DNA from: Gemmatimonadaceae bacterium
GTDB taxonomy: Bacteria > Gemmatimonadota > Gemmatimonadetes > Gemmatimonadales > Gemmatimonadaceae
Assembly (NCBI GenBank): GCA_011525845.1
Contig: WYBP01000003.1
Span: 124,001-188,000, forward strand
DNA length: 64,000 nt
Direction: 5' to 3'
Shown here: positions 51,701 through 59,448 of the stretch, in pieces
Layout of the letters: each line of letters opens with the position of its first letter
Position numbering within the stretch: the stretch's first letter is position 1
The notes under the pieces: generated by a model
Database searches by the model: none
The model's input: only the letters and a program-made list of their open reading frames with translations
What the model was told of the DNA's origin: nothing
Made by a program: the position numbers and the translations under genes

Positions 51701-51848
51701 ACCGCTCGCTGCGGCGGTGATCGGGGGCGCGATCTCGGCGCAGGTGGTGACCTTCTTCCTGCTGCCGGTGGCGTACGCGCAGATGGAGCAGTGGCTCGCG
51801 CGTCGCGCCGCCGCGCGCATCGGGGCGGCCGCGCCGGAGCACGCATGA
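48756..51848 (+). CDS. RND efflux permease, HAE1-like, catalytic candidate
   Basis: A 1030-residue RND transporter with twelve predicted helices and two large periplasmic loops (about 40-330 and 560-850). The TM4 relay segment is GLLVDNAIVV with Asp397; AcrB has two Asp here, this protein Asp-Asn. In TM10, AcrB Lys940 is replaced by Asp921 (GMADNEAVV), leaving an acid pair more like HME-type pumps. This subunit therefore keeps a plausible proton relay. It is coupled by ATGA to a second permease that lacks the relay acids. It would work with the adaptor at 47588. Substrate unknown. Confidence 0.92.
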   Translation: MSITRYAVRRPVTTVAATLAIVLLGSVSLTRLPVTLLPDVTLPVLTIRTIYAGAAAEEVSRFVAEPIETAIAATPGIVELRSVSRNGEAVTTARFAWGTEMQTTVLTVRERLDQARARLPEEAERPTLLTSDPGERPIAVVGLTGLNDLRLLGRTATDVHARRLEQIAGVASVAVTGAPEDEIRIEVDPERMRALGLSTNDVAVAVQAANANGAGGTIRRGQFRFSVRAMTEFRALDEIADTPIGPVRAGYRLRDIATITSTIAEPRTLTRLDGGGAVGLVIYKDAGANTVAVTSRMREVIEQLQGEFPDIRMHVVAAQADFVVDALSNLGQEIVLGGLLSLAMILVFLKDWRSSLAIAAILPLSVLVALVFLQLFDVTVNVLSLGGLALGVGLLVDNAIVVADAAGRKREETGAAVDEAAIEATDEVAGPLLAGTLTTLLVFGPIVFVKGLAAALFRDLSLAVVLSVGGSLVLALTLMPVMIVGRRRSAPKAPRVPREWERRLDAFGVRCADLYERGMEWSLLNPRAMLGLGLGLVAIMVVSVWRLPKEILPQVDEGIVVAALQLPEGTAIEETARQAARIEAAATALGSRGIYTRIGIATDEEVLAGAEPGTSATGQLLVPVPDGLDAADFADRLRTAVPDLATGALALDLAGQSEFGSLIGREGRLVRVEVSARNLAESRLWADSVRLRLATLPTLTDVRDAFSTTQPQIEVELERTRLAERGISVQAVQRALQGGLGGVEASELRETDRRTPIRVRFAGNANEDLLTALATPVDGVPLSQLVSWKEVRAPIEVVRVNQRPVSVVEALIERGGTARATADVQRQLDALSPPAGLTWAITGADQEQQRTTEQLTLVAVLSAALVFLVLAGEFASFTIPLVVMITVPLAAAGGFVLLWIMNQSINAVSLIGIVVMIGMADNEAVVKLDAIRRFREMGHSIHDAVLLGGRQRLRAITMTSLTTIFGVLPLVFGIGSGGALYQPLAAAVIGGAISAQVVTFFLLPVAYAQMEQWLARRAAARIGAAAPEHA

Positions 51849-54800
51849 TCCGCTGGGCCGTCTCGCGACCCGCGATCGTCTGGGCGACGACGGTCACCGT
51901 CCTCCTCGGCGGCGCGGTGAGCTTCACCAAGCTCGCGCTCGCGACCTCGACCACGGTGGAGCTGCCGCGCCTGCGGATCTCGTCCGGGTGGCCGGGGGCC
52001 TCGTCGGAGCTGGTGGAGATGTACATCTCCTCCCCGATCGAGGCCGCGGCGCAGGGCGTGCGCGGCGTACGGAAGACGAGCAGCGAGTCGCGCGACGGCG
52101 TGGCGAGCCTCACGGTGGAGCTCGACGCCAAGGCCGACGTGCAGCTCACGCGGCTCGCGATCCTCGAGCGGCTCGAGCTCCTCCGCCCCGAGTTCCCGAT
52201 CGGCGTCACGCCGCCCGTGGTGGGGAACTTCGTGCCCGAGGCGCTCGAGGAGCCGCCCCTCCTCCGCGTGCTGTTGAGCGGTCCGTACACGCCGGGTGCG
52301 CTGCAGCGGATCGCGGACGAGCAGATCACGCCGCGCGTGAGCGCGGTGCCGGGCGTCGCCGGCGTCGGGATCGGGGGCGGAACGGAGTTCGGGGCGACGG
52401 TCTCGTACGACGCGAGCCTCCTCCGCCAGCTCGGCATCAGCCCGGCGGCGATCACGCAGGCGATCGCCGAGTCGCGCGTGGTGGCGGCGCTCGGTACCGA
52501 GCGGATCGGCGCGAGCAAGCGCGAGGTGGTGCTCCGCGACCAGCCGGGCGCGCTCGCCGAGCTCGAGGACCTGCCGATCCGCGGGCGCGGCACGCAGGTG
52601 TTCCGCCTGGGCCAGCTCGCGCAGGTGCGCGCGGAGGAGGACACGCGCGGGCGCTTCTTCCGCGTGAACGGGACCACCGCGCTCTCCTTCACCGTGACGC
52701 GCGAGGCGAGCTCGGACGCGATCAAGACGGCGGCAGCGGTGCGCACGACGCTCAAGGAGCTCGTGCAGTCGTTGCCCCCCGGCCTCCGCTACCAGATCTC
52801 CGCGGACGACTCGATCGACCTCCGCCGCCAGCTCACCGACCTCGTGCGCCGCGGCGCGATCGCATTCGTCTCCGTGATGCTCCTCCTCGCCGTCGCCCTG
52901 CGGAACGTGCGCGCGGTCGCACTGGTGATGGGGAGCGCGGCCATCGCGATCGCGGGCACCGCGCTCGGGCTCTACCTGCTGGAGATCCCGGCGAACATGC
53001 TCACCCTCGCCGGGCTCGGGATGGGGATCGGCGTGCTCGTGCAGAACGGGCTCGTGATCGTCGAGCGGCTGCGTTCTGCGCCCGACACGGCGGACGGGCG
53101 CGCCGAGGTGGCGCGCCGGATGCTCCCGGCGGTGGTGGGCGCGACGCTCACCACCGCGGTGGTGCTCTTTCCCTTCCTCTACCTGCAGGGGAATGCGCGC
53201 GCAGCGTTCTTCCCGTTCGCGGCCGCCTTCACGCTCGCGCTCTTCTGCTCGGTGCTCTCGGCGCTCCTCGTCGTGCCCGCGCTCGCGGCGGGGCACGGGT
53301 TGCGCGAGACGCACTGGCCGCGCGCGCAGCGTGTGTACGCGTGGCTGCTCAAGAAGACGCTGCGCTGGCGCTGGGTGACGATCGTGCTGACCGTGGCCGC
53401 GGTGGGCGGGCTCACCTACGCGTTCGTGAAGAAGGTGCCGCGGTTCGCGTTCGGCGGATTCGGGAGCCAGCGCACGAGCATCCAGGTGTCGATCAACTTC
53501 CCGCGCGGCTCCGACCCGGAGAGCGTGGACGCCGCGATGCGGGAGATGGAGGCGGTGGTGGTCGGGCGCGCCGGCGTGGAGGAGGTGGTGGCGCAGACCT
53601 ACGGCACCTTCGGCGCCGGGATGCGCGTGAGCTTCACGCGCGCCGCCGACATGAGCGCGATCCCGCTCCAGCTCCAGGAGGAGCTCACGGCGCGCGCGGT
53701 CTACATCGGCGGCGCGTCGATCGGTGTGTACGGCCAGGGGAACGCGTTCAGCTCCGGCGGCGGCGTGGGGACGATGAGCAACTTCCGCATCCGGGCGCTC
53801 GGGTACAGTTACGCTTCGGTGGCGCGGCTCGCCGAGGACATCCGCGGCCGGCTGGAGTCGATCACGCGCGTGCGGAACCCGATCGTCACGAGCGGGAGCT
53901 TCGTCGGCGGGGAGCGCGCCTTCGCGGTGACGCTCGAGCCCGACCGGGACGCGCTCGCGCGCTACGGCGTGACCGCGCAGCAGTTCAGCGGGGCGGTGCA
54001 GCGCGAGGTGCGCGGCGCGGTGGGCGGGCAGCGGCTCGAGATCGGTGGGGAGGAGATCCCCGTCTCGGTGAAGGCGCGCGGCGCGCGCGAGCGGACCATG
54101 GACGAGCTGCGCGAGGCGCTGATCCCCACGGCGATGGGTTCCACGGTGCGCGTCGGCGACCTCTCGGACGTGGCCGAGCGCGAGGAGCTGGGGACGATCA
54201 CGCGCGAGGACCAGCAGTACCTGCGCGTGGTGGCGTACGAGTTCCGCGGCCCGACGCGACTGGCCAACCGTACGCACGAAGCGTTCATGGCGAGCATCGC
54301 CGTGCCTCCCGGGTTCATGGTACAGGACGCGAGCCAGTACTTCCGGGAGCAGGACACCAGCCAGAAGGGGCTCTGGCTCGTCTTCGCGATCGGCGTGACG
54401 CTGGTGATCCTCGCGGTCGCGATGGTCTTCGACTCGGCGTGGGGCGCGGCGATGGTCTTCCTCTCGCTCCCGATCGCCCTCGCGGGGGTGATGGCGGCCT
54501 TCTGGTGGGCCGGCGCGGGGTTCACGCGCGAGGCGGCCGTCGGGGTGATCCTCGTGGTGGGGCTCGCGGTGAACCAGAGCATCCTGCTGGTGGACGCGGC
54601 GCTCGAGAAGCGCCGCGCCTCGCCGCAGCAACGCCTCGCCGCCGGGCGAGTGCTCCGTGCCGCGCTCGACCGCTCGGGGATGATCATGATGGTGACGCTC
54701 ACCACGCTCGCCTCACTCATCCCTCTCGCGGTGGGGACCGGCTCCAACACCCTCTTCGGCGCGATCGCGCTCGCCACCGCGGGGGGCACGCTCGCGGGGA

Positions 54801-54859
54801 CGATCGGCGCGATGTTCGTGCTGCCGGCGATGCTGGCGGGGCGGCGTCGGCGCGCCTAA
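51845..54859 (+). CDS. RND permease-like subunit without proton-relay acids
   Basis: A 1004-residue RND family protein with the same topology (helices near 15, 340-440, 520, 860-980 and two periplasmic loops). The TM4 segment reads GVLVQNGLVIVE, so the relay Asp is Gln400; the TM10 position is Val909 (GLAVNQSILL). Without these residues it probably cannot drive proton-coupled transport alone. The likely role is a structural or binding partner in a heterotrimer with the upstream permease, as known for MdtB/MdtC-type pumps. ATG 51845 overlaps the upstream stop by 4 bases. Confidence 0.9.
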   Translation: MIRWAVSRPAIVWATTVTVLLGGAVSFTKLALATSTTVELPRLRISSGWPGASSELVEMYISSPIEAAAQGVRGVRKTSSESRDGVASLTVELDAKADVQLTRLAILERLELLRPEFPIGVTPPVVGNFVPEALEEPPLLRVLLSGPYTPGALQRIADEQITPRVSAVPGVAGVGIGGGTEFGATVSYDASLLRQLGISPAAITQAIAESRVVAALGTERIGASKREVVLRDQPGALAELEDLPIRGRGTQVFRLGQLAQVRAEEDTRGRFFRVNGTTALSFTVTREASSDAIKTAAAVRTTLKELVQSLPPGLRYQISADDSIDLRRQLTDLVRRGAIAFVSVMLLLAVALRNVRAVALVMGSAAIAIAGTALGLYLLEIPANMLTLAGLGMGIGVLVQNGLVIVERLRSAPDTADGRAEVARRMLPAVVGATLTTAVVLFPFLYLQGNARAAFFPFAAAFTLALFCSVLSALLVVPALAAGHGLRETHWPRAQRVYAWLLKKTLRWRWVTIVLTVAAVGGLTYAFVKKVPRFAFGGFGSQRTSIQVSINFPRGSDPESVDAAMREMEAVVVGRAGVEEVVAQTYGTFGAGMRVSFTRAADMSAIPLQLQEELTARAVYIGGASIGVYGQGNAFSSGGGVGTMSNFRIRALGYSYASVARLAEDIRGRLESITRVRNPIVTSGSFVGGERAFAVTLEPDRDALARYGVTAQQFSGAVQREVRGAVGGQRLEIGGEEIPVSVKARGARERTMDELREALIPTAMGSTVRVGDLSDVAEREELGTITREDQQYLRVVAYEFRGPTRLANRTHEAFMASIAVPPGFMVQDASQYFREQDTSQKGLWLVFAIGVTLVILAVAMVFDSAWGAAMVFLSLPIALAGVMAAFWWAGAGFTREAAVGVILVVGLAVNQSILLVDAALEKRRASPQQRLAAGRVLRAALDRSGMIMMVTLTTLASLIPLAVGTGSNTLFGAIALATAGGTLAGTIGAMFVLPAMLAGRRRRA

Positions 54860-54862
54860 GCT
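54857..54862 (+). promoter_or_regulatory. TANNNT -10 element, likely leaderless start
   Basis: TAAGCT overlaps the stop codon of the RND subunit and ends 7 bases before ATG 54870; no ribosome site is visible. Confidence 0.45.
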
Positions 54863-54869
54863 CCGGCGC

Positions 54870-55226
54870 ATGCCGATCATCCTCCGTACGACGCTCCTCC
54901 TCGTGGCGTCGAACCTCTTCATGACCTTCGCGTGGTACGGGCACCTCAAGAACCTCCCGAACCGCGCCTGGTACATCGCCGCGCTCGTGAGCTGGGGCAT
55001 CGCGCTCTTCGAGTACCTTCTCCAGGTGCCCGCGAACCGGATGGGGTACACGGTGATGTCGCTGGGCCAGCTCAAGATGCTGCAGGAGGTGATCGCGATC
55101 GGGGTGTTCGTGCCCTTCGCGATCGTGTACATGAAGCAGCCGATCAAGCTCGACTTCCTCTGGGCCGCGCTCTGCCTCCTTGGCGCGGTGTACTTCGTCT
55201 TCCGCGGCGGGATCGCGACGACCTGA
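54870..55226 (+). CDS. DUF486 / DMT-type small membrane protein
   Basis: A 118-residue protein with four predicted transmembrane helices (about 5-23, 33-50, 72-90 and 95-114). It fits DUF486, a family distantly related to the small multidrug resistance/DMT transporters; the motif FMTFAWYGHLK near the first helix and MSLGQLKMLQEVI are conserved-looking. No charged residue of SMR pumps (membrane Glu) is placed as in EmrE. The gene follows the RND operon by 10 bases on the same strand, with its own likely -10. Transport function is not established. Confidence 0.85.
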   Translation: MPIILRTTLLLVASNLFMTFAWYGHLKNLPNRAWYIAALVSWGIALFEYLLQVPANRMGYTVMSLGQLKMLQEVIAIGVFVPFAIVYMKQPIKLDFLWAALCLLGAVYFVFRGGIATT

Positions 55227-55296
55227 ACCGCCCGTGGTCGCCCCGACGGACCGCCCGCTCTCCGCACTCACCGCCGCCCCTCACCGGACCTCGCCG

Positions 55297-55872
55297 ATGC
55301 GCCGAATCTCCCGCCTCCTCCTCCCCCTTGTCGCGCTGGTCGCCCTCGCCGACTGCGCCGTGGCGCAGCCGCAGCCCGCGGCCCCGACGGTCGTGGTGAT
55401 CGTCCGCCACGCCGACAAGGCCGCGGAGCCCGCGAACGACCCGCCCCTCACGGCCACCGGGGTGGAGCGCGCCCAGGCGCTCGCGGCGCTCCTCTCGGAC
55501 GCGAAGGTCGGCGTGGTCATGCACACCCCGACCACGCGCACCCGGGAGACGGTGCGCCCGCTGGCCGAGAAGCGCGGGCTCACCCCGGTGGTGCTCCCGC
55601 TCGGGCCCGCGGCGGTGCACGCGTCGGCGGTGGCGGAGGCGGTGCGGCTCTACCCGGGGCAGACGATCGTGATCGCGGGCCATTCGAACACGATCATGCG
55701 CTACATCGCGGCCCTCGGCGGCCCCACCCGCCCCGACCTCTGCGACCACCAGTACGACGGGATCTACACGCTGATCATCGACGGCACCTCGGTGCGCCTG
55801 GTGGAGGCCCGGTACGGCCCCCCGAATCCGCCGCAGACGGCCCCCTGCGCCACGATGCAGACGCGCCCCTGA
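55297..55872 (+). CDS. Secreted histidine phosphatase-family protein
   Basis: A 191-residue exported protein with a signal peptide (RRISRLLLPLVALVALADCAVAQ). The phosphatase core shows VVIVRHADKA (catalytic His, about residue 37), RTRETVRPLAE and AGHSNTIMRYIA (second His, about 129). The first block is RHA rather than the more common RHG, as in SixA-like members. Substrate unknown; its exported location suggests phosphate release from a periplasmic substrate. ATG 55297 is chosen because the signal peptide starts there. Confidence 0.85.
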   Translation: MRRISRLLLPLVALVALADCAVAQPQPAAPTVVVIVRHADKAAEPANDPPLTATGVERAQALAALLSDAKVGVVMHTPTTRTRETVRPLAEKRGLTPVVLPLGPAAVHASAVAEAVRLYPGQTIVIAGHSNTIMRYIAALGGPTRPDLCDHQYDGIYTLIIDGTSVRLVEARYGPPNPPQTAPCATMQTRP

Positions 55873-55881
55873 GCAGGGGCG
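55864..55881 (+). terminator. Hairpin over the stop of the phosphatase gene
   Basis: CGCCCCT/AGGGGCG with a GAGC loop includes the TGA. No T-run. Weak evidence. Confidence 0.35.
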
Positions 55882-56000
55882 TCCAGCGTTGCGGAAGTCG
55901 CTGCGGGACCGCAGATTACCCCGTTCGCGCCCCCCGGCGCCCTGAGGGCCCGGGGCGAGGTGCTCGACACTTCCAGCTGGTCCTCTGGAGAGCTGCATTG

Positions 56001-57308
56001 ATGGCTCGTTACGCCCCGACTGTCGCGATCCTCGTCGCCTCCGTGACGCTGGCGTCGATCTCCCTGCCCGCGCAGCGACCGGCACTCGCCGGAGAGAAGG
56101 CGCGCGTGGCGGAGGCCGTGCGCGCGGACCTCGCGCGACTCACGCGGCTCCAGAAGGCCTTCCACGACAAGACCAAGAGCTACGCCGCCGACGCGCGCGA
56201 CCTCGCGTTCGCGCCGAGCAGCGGGGCGGAGATCAACATCGCCTTCGCGTCGACCAACGCCTGGGCCGCGAACGCCTCGCACGCGACGCTCTCGCCGGTG
56301 AAGTGCTTCGTGATCGTGTCCTCCGCGGACGCACTGGACGCGCCGACGGCGCAGCCCTTCTGCACCGACGCGGAGCCCGGCACGGCCGCGGGACGCGTCG
56401 CTGCCACGACGGCGACCGAGGCGGCGTCGAGCGCCAACCGGCCCGCGCCGGCGAGCGCCACGCCGACCAAGGCCGCGCCCCCCGCCGCGACTCCCCCGGC
56501 GAGCCGTCCGGCCGCCTCGGCGAATCCGCCGGCCAGCACCCCCGCGCGCCAGGCGCCCCCGCGCCAGCAGGCGGCCGCGCCGGCACGGCAGGCGCCGGCC
56601 ACCACGCCGAGCCGCCCGACGGGCGCCGCCGCGGCCTCCACCAGCGGCATCACGCCGGGCGGCGGTCCGGCCGGCCAGCTCCCCGGCGCCGCGCGCCTCA
56701 GCACGCGCGAGGTGATTGCGGGCGCCTCGGCCACCGACCGTGGCGAGGCCGTGACCGCGCAGCAGTTCGCCGGCGTGCTCGCCGACTTCGCGCAGAGCGC
56801 GCTCGCGGTGCTCAACGCGCCGCTGCCGGAGATCGTGCGCGACCCGTACGAGAGCACGCAGGAGTTCGAGCAGCGCCGCGCCGCGGCGATCGCGGCACAC
56901 ACGCGCCGCGAGGCCGAGTTCTTCAGCACGAACACCAAGACGTACAGCGTGGCGATGACGGTGCGGAACGTGAAGTACGACCCGGACCGTGAGGTGCTGG
57001 AGTTCGCCGTGGACCCGGTGCGCCTGCCGGGGAACGCCGGGGGCCAGCTCTCGCTCACCTGCTACACGCGTCCCGTGTTCTGGTGCTCGCCGGACACCGG
57101 GATGATCTACGACGCGGGCGACCTCTGGCGGGTGCCGCGCGCCACCGCGCGCCAGCACGACGTGCTGCGCACGCCGCTGACGCTCACGGCGCGCTACACC
57201 GTCGGGCGGCTCGAGGGCGAGGGGCGCGAGTTGGCGATCTCGCTCGTGGACATGGAGCTCCAGGCGCGCGGCCAGTTGGTGCAGCGCTGGCCCGCCTCGG
57301 GGCGCTAG
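56001..57308 (+). CDS. Secreted protein with a long Ala/Pro/Thr linker
   Basis: A 435-residue exported protein with a signal peptide (YAPTVAILVASVTLASISLPAQ). The N-terminal part (about 30-130) resembles type II secretion pilin-like or LapA-like regions (RADLARLTRLQKAFHDKTKSYAADARDLAF), followed by a ~100-residue Ala/Pro/Ser/Thr-rich linker, then a folded C-terminal domain (about 240-430) with a STNTKTYSVAMTVRNVKYDPDREVLEF-like beta region. No enzyme motif. ATG 56001 follows a TTG at 55998; a GGAG site lies about 10 bases before it. I do not recognise the family. Confidence 0.7.
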   Translation: MARYAPTVAILVASVTLASISLPAQRPALAGEKARVAEAVRADLARLTRLQKAFHDKTKSYAADARDLAFAPSSGAEINIAFASTNAWAANASHATLSPVKCFVIVSSADALDAPTAQPFCTDAEPGTAAGRVAATTATEAASSANRPAPASATPTKAAPPAATPPASRPAASANPPASTPARQAPPRQQAAAPARQAPATTPSRPTGAAAASTSGITPGGGPAGQLPGAARLSTREVIAGASATDRGEAVTAQQFAGVLADFAQSALAVLNAPLPEIVRDPYESTQEFEQRRAAAIAAHTRREAEFFSTNTKTYSVAMTVRNVKYDPDREVLEFAVDPVRLPGNAGGQLSLTCYTRPVFWCSPDTGMIYDAGDLWRVPRATARQHDVLRTPLTLTARYTVGRLEGEGRELAISLVDMELQARGQLVQRWPASGR

Positions 57309-57331
57309 TCGGCGCGCCGCGACCCCGCGCG

Positions 57332-58336
57332 ATGACGCCCACCGCCACCGACCGCGGCATCGACACGCTCGTCTCGCTCGACGACCTGCGCGCGGCGGCG
57401 CGCGCGATCGCCGGCGTGGCGGTGCGGACCCCGCTCCTCGCGGCGCCCGCGCTCTCGGAGCGGTCGGGCGTCCCGGTGCACGTGAAGCCCGAGATGCTGC
57501 AGCGCGGCGGCGCCTTCAAGTTCCGCGGCGCCTACAACTACGTGGCCGGCCTCTCCAAGGCGGACCGCGCGCGCGGGGTGATCACCGCGAGCTCGGGGAA
57601 CCATGGCCAGGCGGTCGCGCTCGCGGCCAAGCTCTTCGGCGTGCCGGCCACCATCGTGATGCCCACCACCGTGCCCCGTGCCAAGAAGGAGGGCGCGGTG
57701 CGGCTCGGCGCGCGCTGCTTCTATGAGGGCGTGACCACCGCGGAACGGATGGCCAAGGCCGTCGAGATCCAGGAGGCCGAGGGGCTCACGATGGTGCCCC
57801 CCTTCGACGACCTGATGATCATCGCGGGGCAGGGCACCATGGGGCTCGAGATCTGCGAGGACCTGCCGACGGTCGGCACGGTGATCGTGCCGATCGGCGG
57901 GGGCGGGCTGAGCTCCGGCGTCGCGCGCGCGGTGAAGCTGCTCGCCCCCAAGGCCCGCGTGATCGGCGTGGAGCCGGAGGGATCGCCCAAGTACTCCAAG
58001 GCACGCGCCGCGGGCGCGCCGGTGACCATCCCCTCGAACGCCGGCGGGATCGCGGACGGGCTGCTCGCCGTGCGGATCGGCGAGCGCAACTTCCATCACC
58101 TGCAGGCGTGCATGGATGACGTGGTCACGGTGCCGGACGAGATGCTCCCGGGCGCGATGCGCTTCCTGCTCGACCGCATGAAGCTCGTGGCGGAGCCGAG
58201 CGGCGCGATCACGGTCGCGGCGCTGACGGCGGGGCTCGTGAAGCCCGTCGGTCCTACGGTGTGCATCCTGAGCGGTGGGAACATGGAGTGGGACGGCCTC
58301 GGCACGATCCTCGGCGCGGGAGCACCGGTCGCATGA
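57332..58336 (+). CDS. Threonine dehydratase / serine racemase-type PLP enzyme
   Basis: A 334-residue fold-type II PLP enzyme. PLP Lys63 lies in GAFKFRGAYNY; the phosphate loop SSGNHGQ is at 87-93 and a Gly-rich GGGGLSSGV is at about 188. There is no C-terminal ACT regulatory domain, so it is the short, biodegradative (TdcB-like) or serine-racemase form and should not be feedback-inhibited by isoleucine. The reaction is Thr or Ser to 2-oxoacid plus ammonia, or racemisation. Its stop overlaps the start of the kinase gene by 4 bases. Confidence 0.9.
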   Translation: MTPTATDRGIDTLVSLDDLRAAARAIAGVAVRTPLLAAPALSERSGVPVHVKPEMLQRGGAFKFRGAYNYVAGLSKADRARGVITASSGNHGQAVALAAKLFGVPATIVMPTTVPRAKKEGAVRLGARCFYEGVTTAERMAKAVEIQEAEGLTMVPPFDDLMIIAGQGTMGLEICEDLPTVGTVIVPIGGGGLSSGVARAVKLLAPKARVIGVEPEGSPKYSKARAAGAPVTIPSNAGGIADGLLAVRIGERNFHHLQACMDDVVTVPDEMLPGAMRFLLDRMKLVAEPSGAITVAALTAGLVKPVGPTVCILSGGNMEWDGLGTILGAGAPVA

Positions 58337-59430
58337 GCATGCGCTGCCCCACCTGCGGCACGATGTACGGCGACGAGGCGCGCTTCTGCACGCGTGACGG
58401 TACGCGGCTGACGGCGCCGCCGGGCGCTGCTGCAGCCCCCGCCGCGGCCCCTGGTGCGGCCCCTGGTGCGCCGGCTGCGCCGAGCGCCCCGACCAAGCCC
58501 GCCGCCCCGGCGCAGCCGGCGCGCGCGACCGCGGTGCGCCCCAAGGAGGCCGCGGCGGGGACCACGGGCGCCTCGAGCCACGCGAACATGGCGGGGAAGG
58601 TGCTCGACCGGCGCTACCACATCGTGCGCAAGGTCGGCGAGGGGGGGATGTCGTACGTCTACCTCGCGCACGACGTCGCCTCGCAGGAGCGGTACGCGAT
58701 CAAGATCCTCTCCCCCGCGCTCTCCAAGGACGAGAACGCGATGGCGCGCCTCCGCCGCGAGGCCGCGCTCGGCATCCGGCTCGCGCACCCCAACGTCTGC
58801 CACATCGTGCGGATGGGGGAGACCGAGGACGGGATCGTCTACGTGGTGATGCCGTACGTGGAGGGGGAGATCCTCTCCGACCGCAACTACCGCGTGGGGA
58901 AGACCACGCTCACGGACGCCGCCAAGTTCGTCACGGAGATCGCCGACGGCCTGCACGTCGCGCACCAGCTCACGATCATCCATCGGGACCTGAAGCCCGA
59001 GAACATCATGATCTGCAAGCGCGCCGACGGCACCGAGTACGCCGTGGTGATGGACTTCGGGCTCGCGAAGGAACGGAAGGCGGGGGGCGAGCTGCAGAAG
59101 CTCACCGCGACCGGGATCATCCTCGGCACCCCCGAGTTCATGAGCCCCGAGCAGCTCCGCGGCAAGACGCTCGACCTCCGCACCGACGTCTACTCGCTGG
59201 CGCTGATGGTGTACGAGATGCTCACCGGGAAGCTCCCCTTCGAGGGGAAGAACCAGCAGGAGATGATGATCTCGCGCCTGCGCAACGACCCGATCCCGGC
59301 GAAGAACCGGCGCCCCGAGCTGCCCGACGCGGTGGACGCGGTGCTCCTCAAGGCGATGGCCCGCGCGCCGGAGGACCGGTACCAGTCGGCGCCCGACTTC
59401 GCCAAGGCGTTCCGCGATGCGGCGGGGTGA
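58333..59430 (+). CDS. Zinc-ribbon Ser/Thr protein kinase
   Basis: A 365-residue cytoplasmic kinase. Residues 4-21 form a CxxC zinc ribbon (CPTCG, then Cys19), followed by an Ala/Pro linker of ~60 residues. The kinase domain (about 95-355) has the glycine loop VGEGGMSYVY, ATP Lys124, catalytic HRDLKPEN (217-224), DFG (241-243) and GTPEFMSPEQ. It is Hanks-type (PknB-like) with no membrane or sensor domain at the C-terminus. The zinc ribbon may be the regulatory input. It is translation-coupled to the PLP enzyme upstream. Start ATG 58333 is the only one that includes the ribbon. Confidence 0.92.
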   Translation: MSMRCPTCGTMYGDEARFCTRDGTRLTAPPGAAAAPAAAPGAAPGAPAAPSAPTKPAAPAQPARATAVRPKEAAAGTTGASSHANMAGKVLDRRYHIVRKVGEGGMSYVYLAHDVASQERYAIKILSPALSKDENAMARLRREAALGIRLAHPNVCHIVRMGETEDGIVYVVMPYVEGEILSDRNYRVGKTTLTDAAKFVTEIADGLHVAHQLTIIHRDLKPENIMICKRADGTEYAVVMDFGLAKERKAGGELQKLTATGIILGTPEFMSPEQLRGKTLDLRTDVYSLALMVYEMLTGKLPFEGKNQQEMMISRLRNDPIPAKNRRPELPDAVDAVLLKAMARAPEDRYQSAPDFAKAFRDAAG

Positions 59431-59448
59431 GCAGGTCGTGAGGACGCC

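Noticed and set aside
51695-54631. Long minus-strand open frame opposite the second RND permease
   Set aside because: Same reason: a shadow of a real gene, with Arg/His-rich sequence and no known motif.
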